A DNA stretch of 64,000 nt from Fen-1364 sp049515135 (GTDB lineage Bacteria; Spirochaetota; Spirochaetia; SZUA-6; Fen-1364). The notes under the pieces are model-generated. The model was not told the origin of the DNA and made no database searches. It worked only from the letters and a program-made list of their open reading frames with translations. Location of the stretch: NCBI GenBank assembly GCA_049515135.1, contig JBEKUJ010000010.1, positions 65,661 through 129,660 on the forward strand, in the 5' to 3' direction. Each line of letters opens with the position of its first letter. The first letter of the stretch is position 1. Of the stretch, positions 1-7,845 are shown piece after piece. The position numbers and the translations under genes were made by a program.

Positions 1-210
1 CCAGCGGCCGTCAGCCGCATGCGCGGCGGCAAGAAGACTGTCGGCACCGGCCGCAACCACGGCAAGCTCTCTGTCCGTGTCAGGCACCCAGGCGCCGCTG
101 TCCAGCTCTTCCTTGAGCGCCTCAGCGATGATCACGCCCACGCCGTCGTCCTTCCTGTCTACGTTGCCGAGCCCAATGACGCTGGCGGGCCGTGCCTTCG
201 TGATGATCAT
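1..210 (-). CDS. Hydrogenase maturation protease, partial (3' end off the window)
   Basis: Seventy codons are visible from ATG at 210, running left off the window. The N-terminus reads VIGLGNVDRKDDGVG, the GxGN...DDGxG signature of the HycI/HyaD/HybD family of nickel-dependent endopeptidases. These clip the C-terminal tail of the hydrogenase large subunit after its NiFe site is assembled in the cytoplasm. The start overlaps the stop of hydA (ATGA, 207-210), so it is the fifth gene of the hydrogenase operon and presumably processes that large subunit. Its C-terminal half cannot be judged. Confidence 0.85.
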   Translation of the reverse strand, partial: MIITKARPASVIGLGNVDRKDDGVGVIIAEALKEELDSGAWVPDTDRELAVVAAGADSLLAAAHAADGRW

Positions 211-1523
211 TTTCGGAACTCCACGTCCAGGAAATGGACCGAGCAGGAGATGCAGGGGTCATAGGCGCGAACCAGCATTTCCAGCGTGAGCGTCATCTGC
301 TCCTGCGACATCCCCTTGTCGATCATCCACGGAACAAGCTCCTTCATATCGTCGTCGATGGACTGGGTGTTCTGCGTGGTCGGGATGATGCAGTTGGCCT
401 TCACCACCTGGCCCCGATTGTCGTACGTGTAGTCGTGGAACAGAATTCCGCGCGGCACCTCGGTGGCTTCCGCGCCGCGTCCTTCCCGCAGCTTCTCCGG
501 CGTGACCGGCTTTTCGTCCTTGATACCGCCCGCCAGGAGCTGGTCCAGGATCTTCAGGGATTCCTCAACAACGTGGACAGTCTCCACCAGCTGCGCCGCA
601 GTGTTGAGGAAGGGATTCTTCACGATGGGCTTGAGTCCCAGCTGATCTGCGACGCTGCGGGCCAGGGGGTTGAGCAGGTCGAAGTTGTTGTTCAACCTTC
701 CCAGGGCCCCGACGAAATACGAAGAGCGCGCATGGCGGCAGTGCTTGGCCGTGGAGTGGGGGACGATGAACTCATTGGTCACGGAGAGATAGTCATCAAC
801 GGGCGCCAGGCCGGTATCCGTGGAGGCGATCTTTCCGTCATAGAACGCGTATTCCCCGGTGTCGCGGAGCCCGACATATTCGGTTTCCCGCTCGAACGCG
901 GGGAACTTACCCGCCAGGGTCTTGAGCAGCTCCAGGGATGCCTTGGCGTCCGGCACCATCTGGTTGGCCAGCATGTCTCGAATCCATTTCAGGTCTGCCG
1001 GCGATGGCAGCTTCGTGAAGCCGCCCGGCACAAGTCTGTTGGGATGAATGGTCCGGCCGCCCAGTCTATCGCAGATGTCGTTGGAGAGCTTCTTCATGCG
1101 GAGGGCCATCTTGACCACGTCCGGGTGGCTTGCCGCCAGCGGGACCACTGAGGGGACCCCCAGAAGGTCCGGCGCTGCAAGGAAGAAGATGTGCAGGACA
1201 TGGCTCTGCATGGTGGCGCCGTAGGTGAGAAGCTTCCTCAACAGCACGGTCTGTTCGCTCACCGGAATCCCCAGCGCCTTCTCCGTCGCTTTCAGCGAGG
1301 TCATCTGGTGTCCAACCGAGCAGATGCCGCAGATCCGCGATGTGATCAGGGCGATGTCCATGTAGGAGAACCCCTTGATCATCGCCTCGAAGTATCGCGG
1401 GGGCTCCACCACCTCCAGGTGGGAGGTGATCAGCTTGCCCTCCCGCATGTCGATGACAATGTTGCCGTGGCCCTCCACGCGTGTCACGTAGGGGACTTCG
1501 ATCTTCATCGTGAGGTTACTCAT
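207..1523 (-). CDS. hydA: [NiFe] hydrogenase large (alpha) subunit, group 3b/sulfhydrogenase type
   Basis: Catalytic subunit holding the NiFe(CN)2CO centre; with hydD/G/B it forms a cytosolic NAD(P)-linked hydrogenase that can take up or evolve H2 (in the archaeal homologue also reduce polysulfide). The 438-aa protein has motif L1 RICGICSVGH (C65, C68, H72) and motif L2 DPCISCSVH (C424, C427, H430), so all four nickel cysteines are present. The eight residues after H430, FLDVEFRK, are the tail expected to be removed by the protease encoded just downstream. The ATG at 1523 overlaps the end of hydD by 8 bp. Length is normal for group 3 enzymes. The 3b assignment follows from the partner subunits rather than from this protein alone. 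Confidence 0.95.
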   Translation of the reverse strand: MSNLTMKIEVPYVTRVEGHGNIVIDMREGKLITSHLEVVEPPRYFEAMIKGFSYMDIALITSRICGICSVGHQMTSLKATEKALGIPVSEQTVLLRKLLTYGATMQSHVLHIFFLAAPDLLGVPSVVPLAASHPDVVKMALRMKKLSNDICDRLGGRTIHPNRLVPGGFTKLPSPADLKWIRDMLANQMVPDAKASLELLKTLAGKFPAFERETEYVGLRDTGEYAFYDGKIASTDTGLAPVDDYLSVTNEFIVPHSTAKHCRHARSSYFVGALGRLNNNFDLLNPLARSVADQLGLKPIVKNPFLNTAAQLVETVHVVEESLKILDQLLAGGIKDEKPVTPEKLREGRGAEATEVPRGILFHDYTYDNRGQVVKANCIIPTTQNTQSIDDDMKELVPWMIDKGMSQEQMTLTLEMLVRAYDPCISCSVHFLDVEFRK

Positions 1524-2271
1524 CCAGTTTCTCCTCCAGCGTGACGTAGTTGGAGTTGAACATGTAGAATTTGTTCCTGATCTGATGCATGGACAGCTTG
1601 TACTTCTCCATCACGTCGCGGGCGGCGTTCTTGTTCAGGTCAGGAACCAACCCCCTGCACCCGAAGCAGTAATGGCCGTTGGAAGGGCACGCGGCATTGC
1701 AGCCCGCGCGAGTCACCGGTCCCATGCAGACGGTCCCGTAATCATAGAGACACTCGTTCTCCCGCGCTTTGCACTCAACGCAGACCGCGTGCTCGGGGAT
1801 GTGAGGCTTTTTTCCCGTCAGGATGGCGGAGAGCACGCGCTTGAACTCCTGGTTGTCCATGGGGCATCCCGGCACGAAATAGTCCACCTTGACCACGTCC
1901 GACATGGCCTGGGCCTTGATGGACGGGAAAAGGTACTTGTCGGCGCCGTAGACTTCCTGCTTCACCGCATCGATATCCATCCGGTTTCGGATGGCATTGA
2001 TGCCGCCGATGTGCGCGCATGCCCCAAGGGCAACCAGGATCTTGGCCTGCCGGCGGATCTTGTGAATCCTTTCCACGCAGTGGGGAGTGCTGATGGATCC
2101 CTCGACAAAGGCAATCTCGTAGTCGTCCCGCCGGTCGGAGATGGCCTCCCGGAAGTTTACCAGTTCCACGAGGCCGAGGATGTCCAGGATGTCATCTTCC
2201 AGGTTCAACTTGGAAAGCTGGCATCCCTCGCAGGAGGTGAAATCGAAAAAGGCCACCTTGGGCTTGCTCAT
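1516..2271 (-). CDS. hydD: [NiFe] hydrogenase small (delta) subunit
   Basis: Electron-transfer subunit of 251 aa carrying FeS clusters between the NiFe site and the diaphorase part. The N-terminus reads FDFTSCEGCQLSK, the CxxC of the proximal cluster. Further cysteines lie in VPGCPMD, CVECKARENECLYDYGTVC and YCFGCRGLVPD, ligands of up to three [4Fe-4S] clusters. No Tat signal is present, which fits a soluble cytosolic enzyme. I chose ATG 2271, although the reading frame stays open further upstream, because this start lines up with homologues and overlaps the hydG stop (ATGA 2268-2271), indicating translational coupling. Confidence 0.93.
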   Translation of the reverse strand: MSKPKVAFFDFTSCEGCQLSKLNLEDDILDILGLVELVNFREAISDRRDDYEIAFVEGSISTPHCVERIHKIRRQAKILVALGACAHIGGINAIRNRMDIDAVKQEVYGADKYLFPSIKAQAMSDVVKVDYFVPGCPMDNQEFKRVLSAILTGKKPHIPEHAVCVECKARENECLYDYGTVCMGPVTRAGCNAACPSNGHYCFGCRGLVPDLNKNAARDVMEKYKLSMHQIRNKFYMFNSNYVTLEEKLDE

Positions 2272-3131
2272 TGGATGGCCTCCTTCAGGTCCTTGATCTT
2301 GCCGTAGTTGAACACGGGGCCTTCCTGGCAGACGTAGACGTTGTTGATCTGGCAATGCCCGCACTTGCCGACTCCGCATTTCATCTTGCGTTCCAGAGAC
2401 ACGTAGATCTGTTCGTCGCGCAGGCCCTTTGAGCGCAGGGCGAGGATTGCAAACTTGTACATCACCGGAGGGCCGCAAATGGCGGCAACGGTGTTGGGGA
2501 CATCGAGCTTCAAGTCGGGGATCAGCGTGGTGATGACCCCGACATGGCCCTTCCATTCCGGGGCGGCCCGGTCCACGGTCACGTGGTATTCCAGGCTCCT
2601 GCTTTTTTCCCACGATGCGCGCTCTTCGTTGAAAATGAACTCGGCTGGGCTCCTGGTCCCGTACAGAACAATGACGCGGCCGAAGTCTCCGCGTCTTCCC
2701 GGATGGATCATCGTGTTGATGACCGAACGCAGCGGAGGAAGGCCGATCCCTCCTGCCACGAAGATGACGTCTTTTCCCAGGAACTGCTCGACATCAAAGC
2801 CTTTTCCGAACGGCCCCCGGATCCCTATCCTGTCTCCGGCCTTCAGCGTGTGCAGCGCCGAGGTGAGGTTCCCCACGTCGCGCACCACCAGCTCGAAGGT
2901 CCCTTTTGCCAGGGGAGAGGAGGAGACGGAGATCGGAGCCTCCCCGATTCCCAGGAGGGAGACCTGGACAAATTGCCCGGGCTGGTGGCCCAGGTCCCGA
3001 CCGCCGGGAAGCCGCACCTCGAAGAGCCTCTCGAGGGCGGACATTTTCTCAACGCGCACCAGTTCGGCGATCTCGGGAACGTAGATATTCTTCGAAGCCT
3101 CGGGCTTTGCCGCGACACTCGTTGCTGGCAT
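2268..3131 (-). CDS. hydG: Hydrogenase gamma subunit, FAD/NAD(P)-binding diaphorase
   Basis: 287-aa ferredoxin-NADP reductase-type subunit that passes electrons between NAD(P)H and the hydrogenase FeS chain. An FAD-binding barrel with a variant flavin motif (APISVSSSP) is followed by a nucleotide-binding domain (VIFVAGGIGLPPL, AAICGPPVM). The C-terminal cysteine set CGVGKCGHCQ...C is the [2Fe-2S] site seen in HydG and in dihydroorotate dehydrogenase electron-transfer subunits. The ATG at 3131 has AGGAGG 9 nt upstream, so the longer open frame is not needed. It lies 11 bp after hydB and overlaps hydD. Confidence 0.92.
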   Translation of the reverse strand: MPATSVAAKPEASKNIYVPEIAELVRVEKMSALERLFEVRLPGGRDLGHQPGQFVQVSLLGIGEAPISVSSSPLAKGTFELVVRDVGNLTSALHTLKAGDRIGIRGPFGKGFDVEQFLGKDVIFVAGGIGLPPLRSVINTMIHPGRRGDFGRVIVLYGTRSPAEFIFNEERASWEKSRSLEYHVTVDRAAPEWKGHVGVITTLIPDLKLDVPNTVAAICGPPVMYKFAILALRSKGLRDEQIYVSLERKMKCGVGKCGHCQINNVYVCQEGPVFNYGKIKDLKEAIQ

Positions 3132-3142
3132 TCCACAACCTC

Positions 3143-4132
3143 CTACAGAAGGGCGTTCATCACGTCGACGATGTTGATATCCGCCGTGCACTGACGGACG
3201 CATCTTCCGCAGCCCACACAGAACGGCTGCCCTCTTCCGTCAGTGATGTAGGCGAACTTGCGGGACATTCGATGCCGAACCCTGTCATGGCGCTTGTCCC
3301 GAAACGACTCGCCGCCGGCCACCGTCGTAAAGTCCAGGAACTGGCAGGAATCCCACTCGCGAATGCGCGATCCCGCCTCCGTTCCGAGCACCACCTGGTC
3401 ATCCACATCGAAGCAGTAGCAGGTGGGGCAGCTGATGTTGCATGTTCCGCAGGAATGGCACTTGCGGGCCGTTTCCTTCCACACGGCGTGGTTGTACGCG
3501 CCGTGGAAGATCTCGCGGATGCCTGCCACGGACTGCTTGAGCTTGTTCTTGAAGTGCACCACCGGGTCCCCCGGACAGTCGCAGTCCACCAGCGTTTCCT
3601 TGATGGCAGCCACGATGGCTTTCCCCTGATCCGTGAGGGCCTCAACGCGGTAGTGATCATCGAAACGGGTCAGGAACACGTCGAAGCCGTCCTTCATCCG
3701 GGTGGGAATGCCCACTGAGTCCGCGAAATGGCAGGCATCGGGCTCATAGGTCACCCCGACGAAAATCGAGTTGCGCCTGCGCTCCGCCCAAGTTTCATCC
3801 CGGACTCCGGTGGCGAATGCATAGTCGAGTCGGAAAATGCCTTGCAGCTCGTAGTTGTGGATCCCGAAGAACAGCGTCGGCGTGTTCTGCGCGGCAGGCG
3901 CTGAAACAGTCTGGGTTTTCCTGTCGAAATTGAAGATCACGTCCGACGGCGGAAGGAAGAACTTCTTGAGTGGCAGGATAGTAGTAGGGTAGTCGAGGGT
4001 CACCTGGGACGGATCGCTGATGCTGGCAAAAACAAAGCTCTTGCCCTTCGGTACCGCGGCTACAATCTTGTACTTTTTGCGCAGGAGATTGACTGCGTCG
4101 GAAACTTTTGCCCTGGGGATGGCCCGCTGCAT
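3143..4132 (-). CDS. hydB: Hydrogenase beta subunit, 4Fe-4S ferredoxin protein
   Basis: 329-aa FeS subunit of the HydB/ShyB/AsrA family, the first gene of the operon. Two ferredoxin-type clusters are visible: CHSCGTCNISCP (C225, C228, C231, C235) and CVGCGRCVRQC (C305, C308, C311, C315). The N-terminal 200 residues are the alpha/beta region typical of this family and contain no further cofactor motif that I recognise. It wires the diaphorase to the catalytic pair and, in archaeal sulfhydrogenases, is linked to sulfur reduction. AGGAGG precedes the ATG. The gene sits directly behind the divergent regulatory region at 4133-4277. Confidence 0.92.
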   Translation of the reverse strand: MQRAIPRAKVSDAVNLLRKKYKIVAAVPKGKSFVFASISDPSQVTLDYPTTILPLKKFFLPPSDVIFNFDRKTQTVSAPAAQNTPTLFFGIHNYELQGIFRLDYAFATGVRDETWAERRRNSIFVGVTYEPDACHFADSVGIPTRMKDGFDVFLTRFDDHYRVEALTDQGKAIVAAIKETLVDCDCPGDPVVHFKNKLKQSVAGIREIFHGAYNHAVWKETARKCHSCGTCNISCPTCYCFDVDDQVVLGTEAGSRIREWDSCQFLDFTTVAGGESFRDKRHDRVRHRMSRKFAYITDGRGQPFCVGCGRCVRQCTADINIVDVMNALL

Positions 4133-4168
4133 TGTTGCGCCTCCTGGGTCTTTGGTTGATCTGGACTT

Positions 4169-4197
4169 ATTTGACCATTTTTTAGCAATTTTGTCAA
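4169..4197 (-). promoter_or_regulatory. Sigma70-type promoter of the hydrogenase operon
   Basis: Read on the minus strand: a perfect TTGACA (4197-4192), 17-nt spacer, then TCAAAT (4174-4169). It ends 37 nt upstream of the hydB start codon. The -10 box is only partly consensus, which suits a promoter that needs an activator; the palindrome at 4202-4219 lies just upstream of the -35 box. Confidence 0.55.
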
Positions 4198-4201
4198 GTA
4201 A

Positions 4202-4219
4202 TCGTGATAAAGATCACGA
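4202..4219. promoter_or_regulatory. FNR/CRP-family-like palindrome between divergent genes
   Basis: TCGTGAT-AAAG-ATCACGA has 7-bp perfect arms around a 4-nt centre, the spacing of FNR-type sites (TTGAT-N4-ATCAA) with a CRP-like GTGA core. It lies directly upstream of the hyd -35 box and about 60 bp upstream of the predicted start of the divergent membrane-protein transcript, so one Crp/Fnr regulator could serve both. The regulator itself is not in the window. Confidence 0.5.
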
Positions 4220-4238
4220 AATATCAATAGATAGTTGC

Positions 4239-4267
4239 TTGTTCTTTGTTTTCCCCTTTGATATTAT
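4239..4267 (+). promoter_or_regulatory. Promoter of the membrane-protein gene at 4278
   Basis: TTGTTC (4239-4244), 17-nt spacer, TATTAT (4262-4267). The ATG at 4278 lies only 10 nt after the -10 box, and I see no Shine-Dalgarno sequence, so the transcript may be leaderless or nearly so. Confidence 0.45.
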
Positions 4268-4277
4268 CCGCGCAATC

Positions 4278-4931
4278 ATGGCGCTTTTCCTGCTTGTTTC
4301 TCTTCCGCTGGTCTTTCTTTTGCTTCTATGGCTGCCCTGGGGGCCGCGAAGAACGCCTGAAACCGCTTTCTTAGTTGGAACATTCTTCAAGGGTCTCCTC
4401 ATGTTCTTCCCCGGCTACCTGGTCATCCTGATCCTGAGGCGGATCTTCGGCTTTTCCTATGCAGGGTTCCTGTTGTATCTGTCTCTGCTGCAGCGCGATC
4501 ACTTGTTTCCTCTGCTGGCGGGCATCGGAAGCCTTCTGGTCCTGAAGAGCAAGCTTCAGATCTCGGGCGTCGAAGAAGAAAACTTCCTGGGGGTGTTCGC
4601 GTTCCTGGCAGGCTTTCTGGCAATGGGGAATGTGGCCGACATGATCCGCGCCTGGGGAAACTGGAGCGCGTACCTTCTGTTCCTTCTCCCTGTTCACAGG
4701 CTGTCAGCCGCAGTCCTTATTTCTCTGGCTGCAAGGAAGTTCTTTCCGTGGGAAGGGCGGGATGCCGTCCTGCTGCTCGGTGCCGGCGCGGCCCTTGCCG
4801 TGGGATTTGCCGTTCCGGCATTTCTCTTCCTTGTAAATCGCGAGGGCTGGGCCGTCCTGTTGACAGCGCTTCCGCTCTTCGCTGCCATCCTTTCCTTTGC
4901 GACGCGCTTCCCCCGAACGGTGAGGACCTAG
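4278..4931 (+). CDS. Polytopic membrane protein, unknown function
   Basis: 217-aa very hydrophobic protein with about six predicted membrane segments, beginning MALFLLVSLPLVFLLLLW. I recognise no family. The frame is open well upstream, but that region is the control region for hydB and reads unlike protein, so I take the ATG at 4278. It is divergent from the hydrogenase operon and shares its palindrome, which hints at a linked role (for example membrane docking or ion coupling), but nothing in the sequence proves this. Confidence 0.65.
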   Translation: MALFLLVSLPLVFLLLLWLPWGPRRTPETAFLVGTFFKGLLMFFPGYLVILILRRIFGFSYAGFLLYLSLLQRDHLFPLLAGIGSLLVLKSKLQISGVEEENFLGVFAFLAGFLAMGNVADMIRAWGNWSAYLLFLLPVHRLSAAVLISLAARKFFPWEGRDAVLLLGAGAALAVGFAVPAFLFLVNREGWAVLLTALPLFAAILSFATRFPRTVRT

Positions 4932-4988
4932 GTCAATTTCCCAGTAGGGCGATGGCACGATTGGCGCGGGCGGCCACCTCTACCGGAT

Positions 4989-5005
4989 ATCGCGCTTCGC
5001 GCGAT
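4989..5005. other. Hairpin between convergent genes
   Basis: ATCGCGC-TTC-GCGCGAT is a perfect 7-bp stem with a 3-nt loop, placed between the convergent stops at 4931 and 5011. There is no T-tract on either side, so it is at best a weak bidirectional transcription barrier. Confidence 0.35.
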
Positions 5006-5010
5006 CCGTG

Positions 5011-5982
5011 CTAGGCGTTGCCTGCGCTGCCCAGCACTTCCTTGTTCTTGCGCTCTATGAGCTTCATCAGCTCGTCACGCGCGGGTCCGAGGTAATTGCG
5101 CGGATCGAACCCCTTGGGATCCTCCGCGAAAGCCTTGCGGATCATGGCTGTCATCACCAGCCTGCCGTCCGAGTCGATGTTTATCTTGCACACGGCGGAC
5201 CGGGCCGCTTTGCGCAACTGCTCTTCCGGGATCCCTACTGCGCCTTCCATTTTCCCGCCGTACTTGTTAATGATGTCGACGTATTCCTTGAGGACCGATG
5301 AGGCGCCGTGAAGCACGATGGGGAACCCCGGAATCCTGCGCTCCACTTCTTCCAGGATGTCGAATCGCAGCGTCGGCATGGGATCACCGGGCCTGAGCTT
5401 GAACTTGTACGCGCCGTGCGAGGTGCCGATGGAGATGGCCAGGCTGTCAACGCCTGTCTTTTTCACAAAGTCCTCGACGTCGTTCGGATCCGTGTAATGA
5501 GATTTCTCCGAGGCCACCTCGTCTTCGATGCCTGCCAGAACTCCCAGCTCTCCTTCAACGGTCACGTCGTGCGCATGGGCGAACTGCACCACTTTCCTGG
5601 TGAGCTCGACGTTCTTTTCATAAGGCAGGGACGAGCCGTCGATCATGACGGACGAGAAGCCGCTTTCGATGCACGACACGCACAGCTCATAGGAGTCCCC
5701 GTGATCGAGGTGAAGAGCCACCGGGATTGATACCCCCGCGGCCTTGATCATCTCCATGGCTCCCTTGGCCATGTACTGCAGAAGGACCTGGTTTGCGTAC
5801 TTTCGGGCGCCCTTGGAAACCTGGAGGATCACCGGCGAGCGGCTGTTGATGCAGCCCTGGATGATGGCCTGCAGCTGCTCCATGTTGTTGAAATTGTAGG
5901 CAGGAATGGCATATTTGCCCGCCATCGCCTTGCGGAACATTTCACGAGTGTTCACGAGACCGAGCTCTTTATAACTGACCAT
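5011..5982 (-). CDS. fba: Class II fructose-bisphosphate aldolase
   Basis: 323-aa zinc-dependent aldolase that cleaves fructose-1,6-bisphosphate to dihydroxyacetone phosphate and glyceraldehyde-3-phosphate in glycolysis (reverse in gluconeogenesis). Family marks: AYNFNNMEQLQA near the N-terminus, the zinc-site block VALHLDHGDSYE, VEGELG, and the second zinc/phosphate block IVLHGASS with SIGTSHGAYK before it. The ATG at 5982 has GGGAGGA about 9 nt upstream; the longer frame lacks support. A related family (tagatose-bisphosphate aldolase) cannot be excluded from motifs alone. A good promoter lies directly upstream. Confidence 0.93.
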   Translation of the reverse strand: MVSYKELGLVNTREMFRKAMAGKYAIPAYNFNNMEQLQAIIQGCINSRSPVILQVSKGARKYANQVLLQYMAKGAMEMIKAAGVSIPVALHLDHGDSYELCVSCIESGFSSVMIDGSSLPYEKNVELTRKVVQFAHAHDVTVEGELGVLAGIEDEVASEKSHYTDPNDVEDFVKKTGVDSLAISIGTSHGAYKFKLRPGDPMPTLRFDILEEVERRIPGFPIVLHGASSVLKEYVDIINKYGGKMEGAVGIPEEQLRKAARSAVCKINIDSDGRLVMTAMIRKAFAEDPKGFDPRNYLGPARDELMKLIERKNKEVLGSAGNA

Positions 5983-6010
5983 GGGGTATCCTCCCGAAAA
6001 GGTATGGACT

Positions 6011-6039
6011 AATATCCCGCGATGCACTTACACTGTCAA
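6011..6039 (-). promoter_or_regulatory. Sigma70 promoter of the aldolase gene
   Basis: On the minus strand: TTGACA (6039-6034), 17-nt spacer, GATATT (6016-6011), 29 nt from the aldolase start. The -35 box lies inside the inverted repeat at 6032-6050. Confidence 0.6.
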
Positions 6040-6050
6040 GGGCTGACAGT
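6032..6050. promoter_or_regulatory. Inverted repeat overlapping the aldolase -35 box
   Basis: ACTGTCA-AGGGC-TGACAGT, 7-bp perfect arms with a 5-nt centre. It covers the fba -35 hexamer and lies 17 bp before the divergent lipoprotein start, the position of a repressor operator acting on one or both genes. Confidence 0.4.
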
Positions 6051-6066
6051 GTTTCCACGCGCTCTC

Positions 6067-6990
6067 ATGAAACAAACATTCCTTTCAGTGCTCTTCGCCG
6101 CGTTCACTTTGCTCTTGAGCGGGTGCTGGAACGGACGTCTCCTGGTTGCCATGGAGGAGCCGTACTGGATGTCGGAAGGCGGAAATAGCCACCTGAGATG
6201 GCCGCTCGCCCGCGCTTCTTTCACGCACGGTTATCTCCCGCGGTTTGTCGTCATAGGCGCCCAAGAAGACGCGGAGGCAAGACTTCGCAGAGAGCTGACC
6301 GTCCGGCATTACAGGGCGGTCGTTGTCGGTCCCCTGCTTTCCGTTGAACCGCAGACCTACGAATCAGTCTCTCCCGCCACGCGTTTTCTGCTTGTCGAAA
6401 ACCCCATTGCCGTTTCGCAGAGCAACGAGGTCCGCCTGGTGTTCGATCGGACGCCTTCATTCAGGACTGCCGGTTATGCCGCGGGTCTGGCCGTCAGAGA
6501 CGAAGCTGATGGAGCCGCTATCAATGCCCTTGCCTCGCGGATCGGGATCCTCCTCTCTGCGCATCCCCCGGGAACTCAGGATGAGATTACGGCTTTCTCA
6601 GGAGGTGTCGCCCAGGCACTTGATGGGGGCAAGCCGTTTGCCAGAAGCCTTACTGACCCGCTGGACCAGAATACAGTACGGTCTGCAATCGAGCAGATGC
6701 GCAGGGACGGAGTGGAGATCTTTCTGCTCTTCACGGGAGCCGCTGATTCGTGGGCGCTGGAGGACATGAAAAACTCAGGCGGAAGCGCAATCGTCTCGGA
6801 CTGGGCGCCCTCAGGGGCTTTTCCCGGTCAGGTTTTTCTTTCCATAGAAACGGAGCTTGACGGTGGGGTTGCCCGGTTCCTGGGGGGAAAGGGGAGCGGG
6901 GAAGGCATGGTGAGCGGTCCGGTGCGGATCGTTGCCGGACAGGCGCGGCCAATCCCTTCCGAGATCGCGGCGAAGCTGGCGCTCAAGTGA
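6067..6990 (+). CDS. Lipoprotein, possibly periplasmic-binding-protein-like
   Basis: 307-aa secreted lipoprotein. The start at ATG 6067 gives a clean lipoprotein signal: MKQTFLS, a hydrophobic stretch, then LLLSGC with C20 as the lipidated residue. The mature part has alternating beta/alpha blocks (RFVVIGAQEDAEARL, AVVVGPLL, RTAGYAAGLAVRD, GVEIFLLFTGA) that resemble BMP/PnrA or type-1 periplasmic binding proteins. That is a fold guess; I do not recognise a ligand site. It is transcribed away from fba and followed by the flaA promoter. Confidence 0.75.
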   Translation: MKQTFLSVLFAAFTLLLSGCWNGRLLVAMEEPYWMSEGGNSHLRWPLARASFTHGYLPRFVVIGAQEDAEARLRRELTVRHYRAVVVGPLLSVEPQTYESVSPATRFLLVENPIAVSQSNEVRLVFDRTPSFRTAGYAAGLAVRDEADGAAINALASRIGILLSAHPPGTQDEITAFSGGVAQALDGGKPFARSLTDPLDQNTVRSAIEQMRRDGVEIFLLFTGAADSWALEDMKNSGGSAIVSDWAPSGAFPGQVFLSIETELDGGVARFLGGKGSGEGMVSGPVRIVAGQARPIPSEIAAKLALK

Positions 6991-7011
6991 GCTTCCGGGG
7001 GGGAAAAAAAT

Positions 7012-7040
7012 TTGACAAGGGGTGGCCCTGGAAATATAAT
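7012..7040 (+). promoter_or_regulatory. Consensus sigma70 promoter of the flaA pair
   Basis: TTGACA (7012-7017), 17-nt spacer, TATAAT (7035-7040): both hexamers and the spacer match the textbook consensus exactly. A 5' leader of roughly 45 nt ends with AAAGGAG before the ATG at 7094. This predicts strong, constitutive transcription, as expected for an abundant sheath protein. Confidence 0.85.
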
Positions 7041-7093
7041 TTCGAGTGACCTTAGAAACTGACTGAGTTCCACTTTTGCAAAAGGAGACGGGC

Positions 7094-7834
7094 ATGACGC
7101 CAGGATTGAGAGCGTTCCTCGGCACAGCGTTGACATTGATGCTCCTCTTCACCGCCGTGTCTGTCACGGCGCAGCAGGAAACTACGCAAAGCCTGCAGGT
7201 GCGTCCCCTGATAACTTTCGATGACCAGAATAAGATGACAGACTGGATCATCCAGGGGAGCAAATTTGCAACGCAGGGTTTTCCCCAGTACAAGCTCGTC
7301 AAGGCCTTTCCTGACGCAGTCTATGGCCGCAACAAGGAAAACCGGGACCTGAACTCCATGGGGATCCACAGCAAGTTCGACCGCAAGGGCTACAACTATA
7401 TCGAGATCATCCCCGCGGCAAAGGACAGCTCGGGAAACCTCGTGCCTAAGCCCATCGCAATCCCCGGCAAGGTGCAGCGCATGGACTTGTGGGTGTGGGG
7501 CTCGAACTACAATTACAGGATGGACATCTTCCTGAGAGATTACCGCGGGATCGATCACGTGCTCCACTTGGGCTCCCTTGAGTTCATCGGATGGCGGGAC
7601 CTCGCGGTGACCGTGCCGGGCTCTATTCCCCAGTCGCGAAGATACCTCCCGCAGTTCCAGGGGCTGGAGCTGACAAAACTTGTCATATGGACGGCCCCGG
7701 AGGAGAAGGTAGACGATTACTGGGTGTTCGTCGACGAGCTTACAATCCTCACGGACATGTACCAGACCCGCTTCGACGGTGAGGCTCTTGCTGATCCCGA
7801 CTATCTGAACCAGATCTGGCAGCCGAGCAAGTAG
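7094..7834 (+). CDS. flaA: Flagellar filament outer layer (sheath) protein FlaA, copy 1
   Basis: 246-aa exported protein of the spirochaete FlaA family, which coats the periplasmic flagellar filament. It begins with a signal peptide ending near VTAQQ. Family marks follow: LITFDDQNKMTDWI, LDLWVWGSNYNYRM-like (here MDLWVWGSNYNYRMDI), LEFIGWRDLAVTVPGSIPQ, LVIWTAPEEKVDDYWVFVD and LTDMYQTRFDG. AAAGGAG sits 7 nt before ATG 7094, so the upstream TTG in frame was not used. It stands behind a perfect promoter and 11 bp before the second flaA-like gene. Confidence 0.9.
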   Translation: MTPGLRAFLGTALTLMLLFTAVSVTAQQETTQSLQVRPLITFDDQNKMTDWIIQGSKFATQGFPQYKLVKAFPDAVYGRNKENRDLNSMGIHSKFDRKGYNYIEIIPAAKDSSGNLVPKPIAIPGKVQRMDLWVWGSNYNYRMDIFLRDYRGIDHVLHLGSLEFIGWRDLAVTVPGSIPQSRRYLPQFQGLELTKLVIWTAPEEKVDDYWVFVDELTILTDMYQTRFDGEALADPDYLNQIWQPSK

Positions 7835-7845
7835 GAGGAATGAAG

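Noticed and set aside
234..3718. Long open frames on the plus strand opposite the hydrogenase operon (305, 265, 216 and 270 codons)
   Set aside because: They mirror high-GC coding sequence on the other strand, lack ribosome sites and protein-like composition, and conflict with five well-recognised hydrogenase genes.
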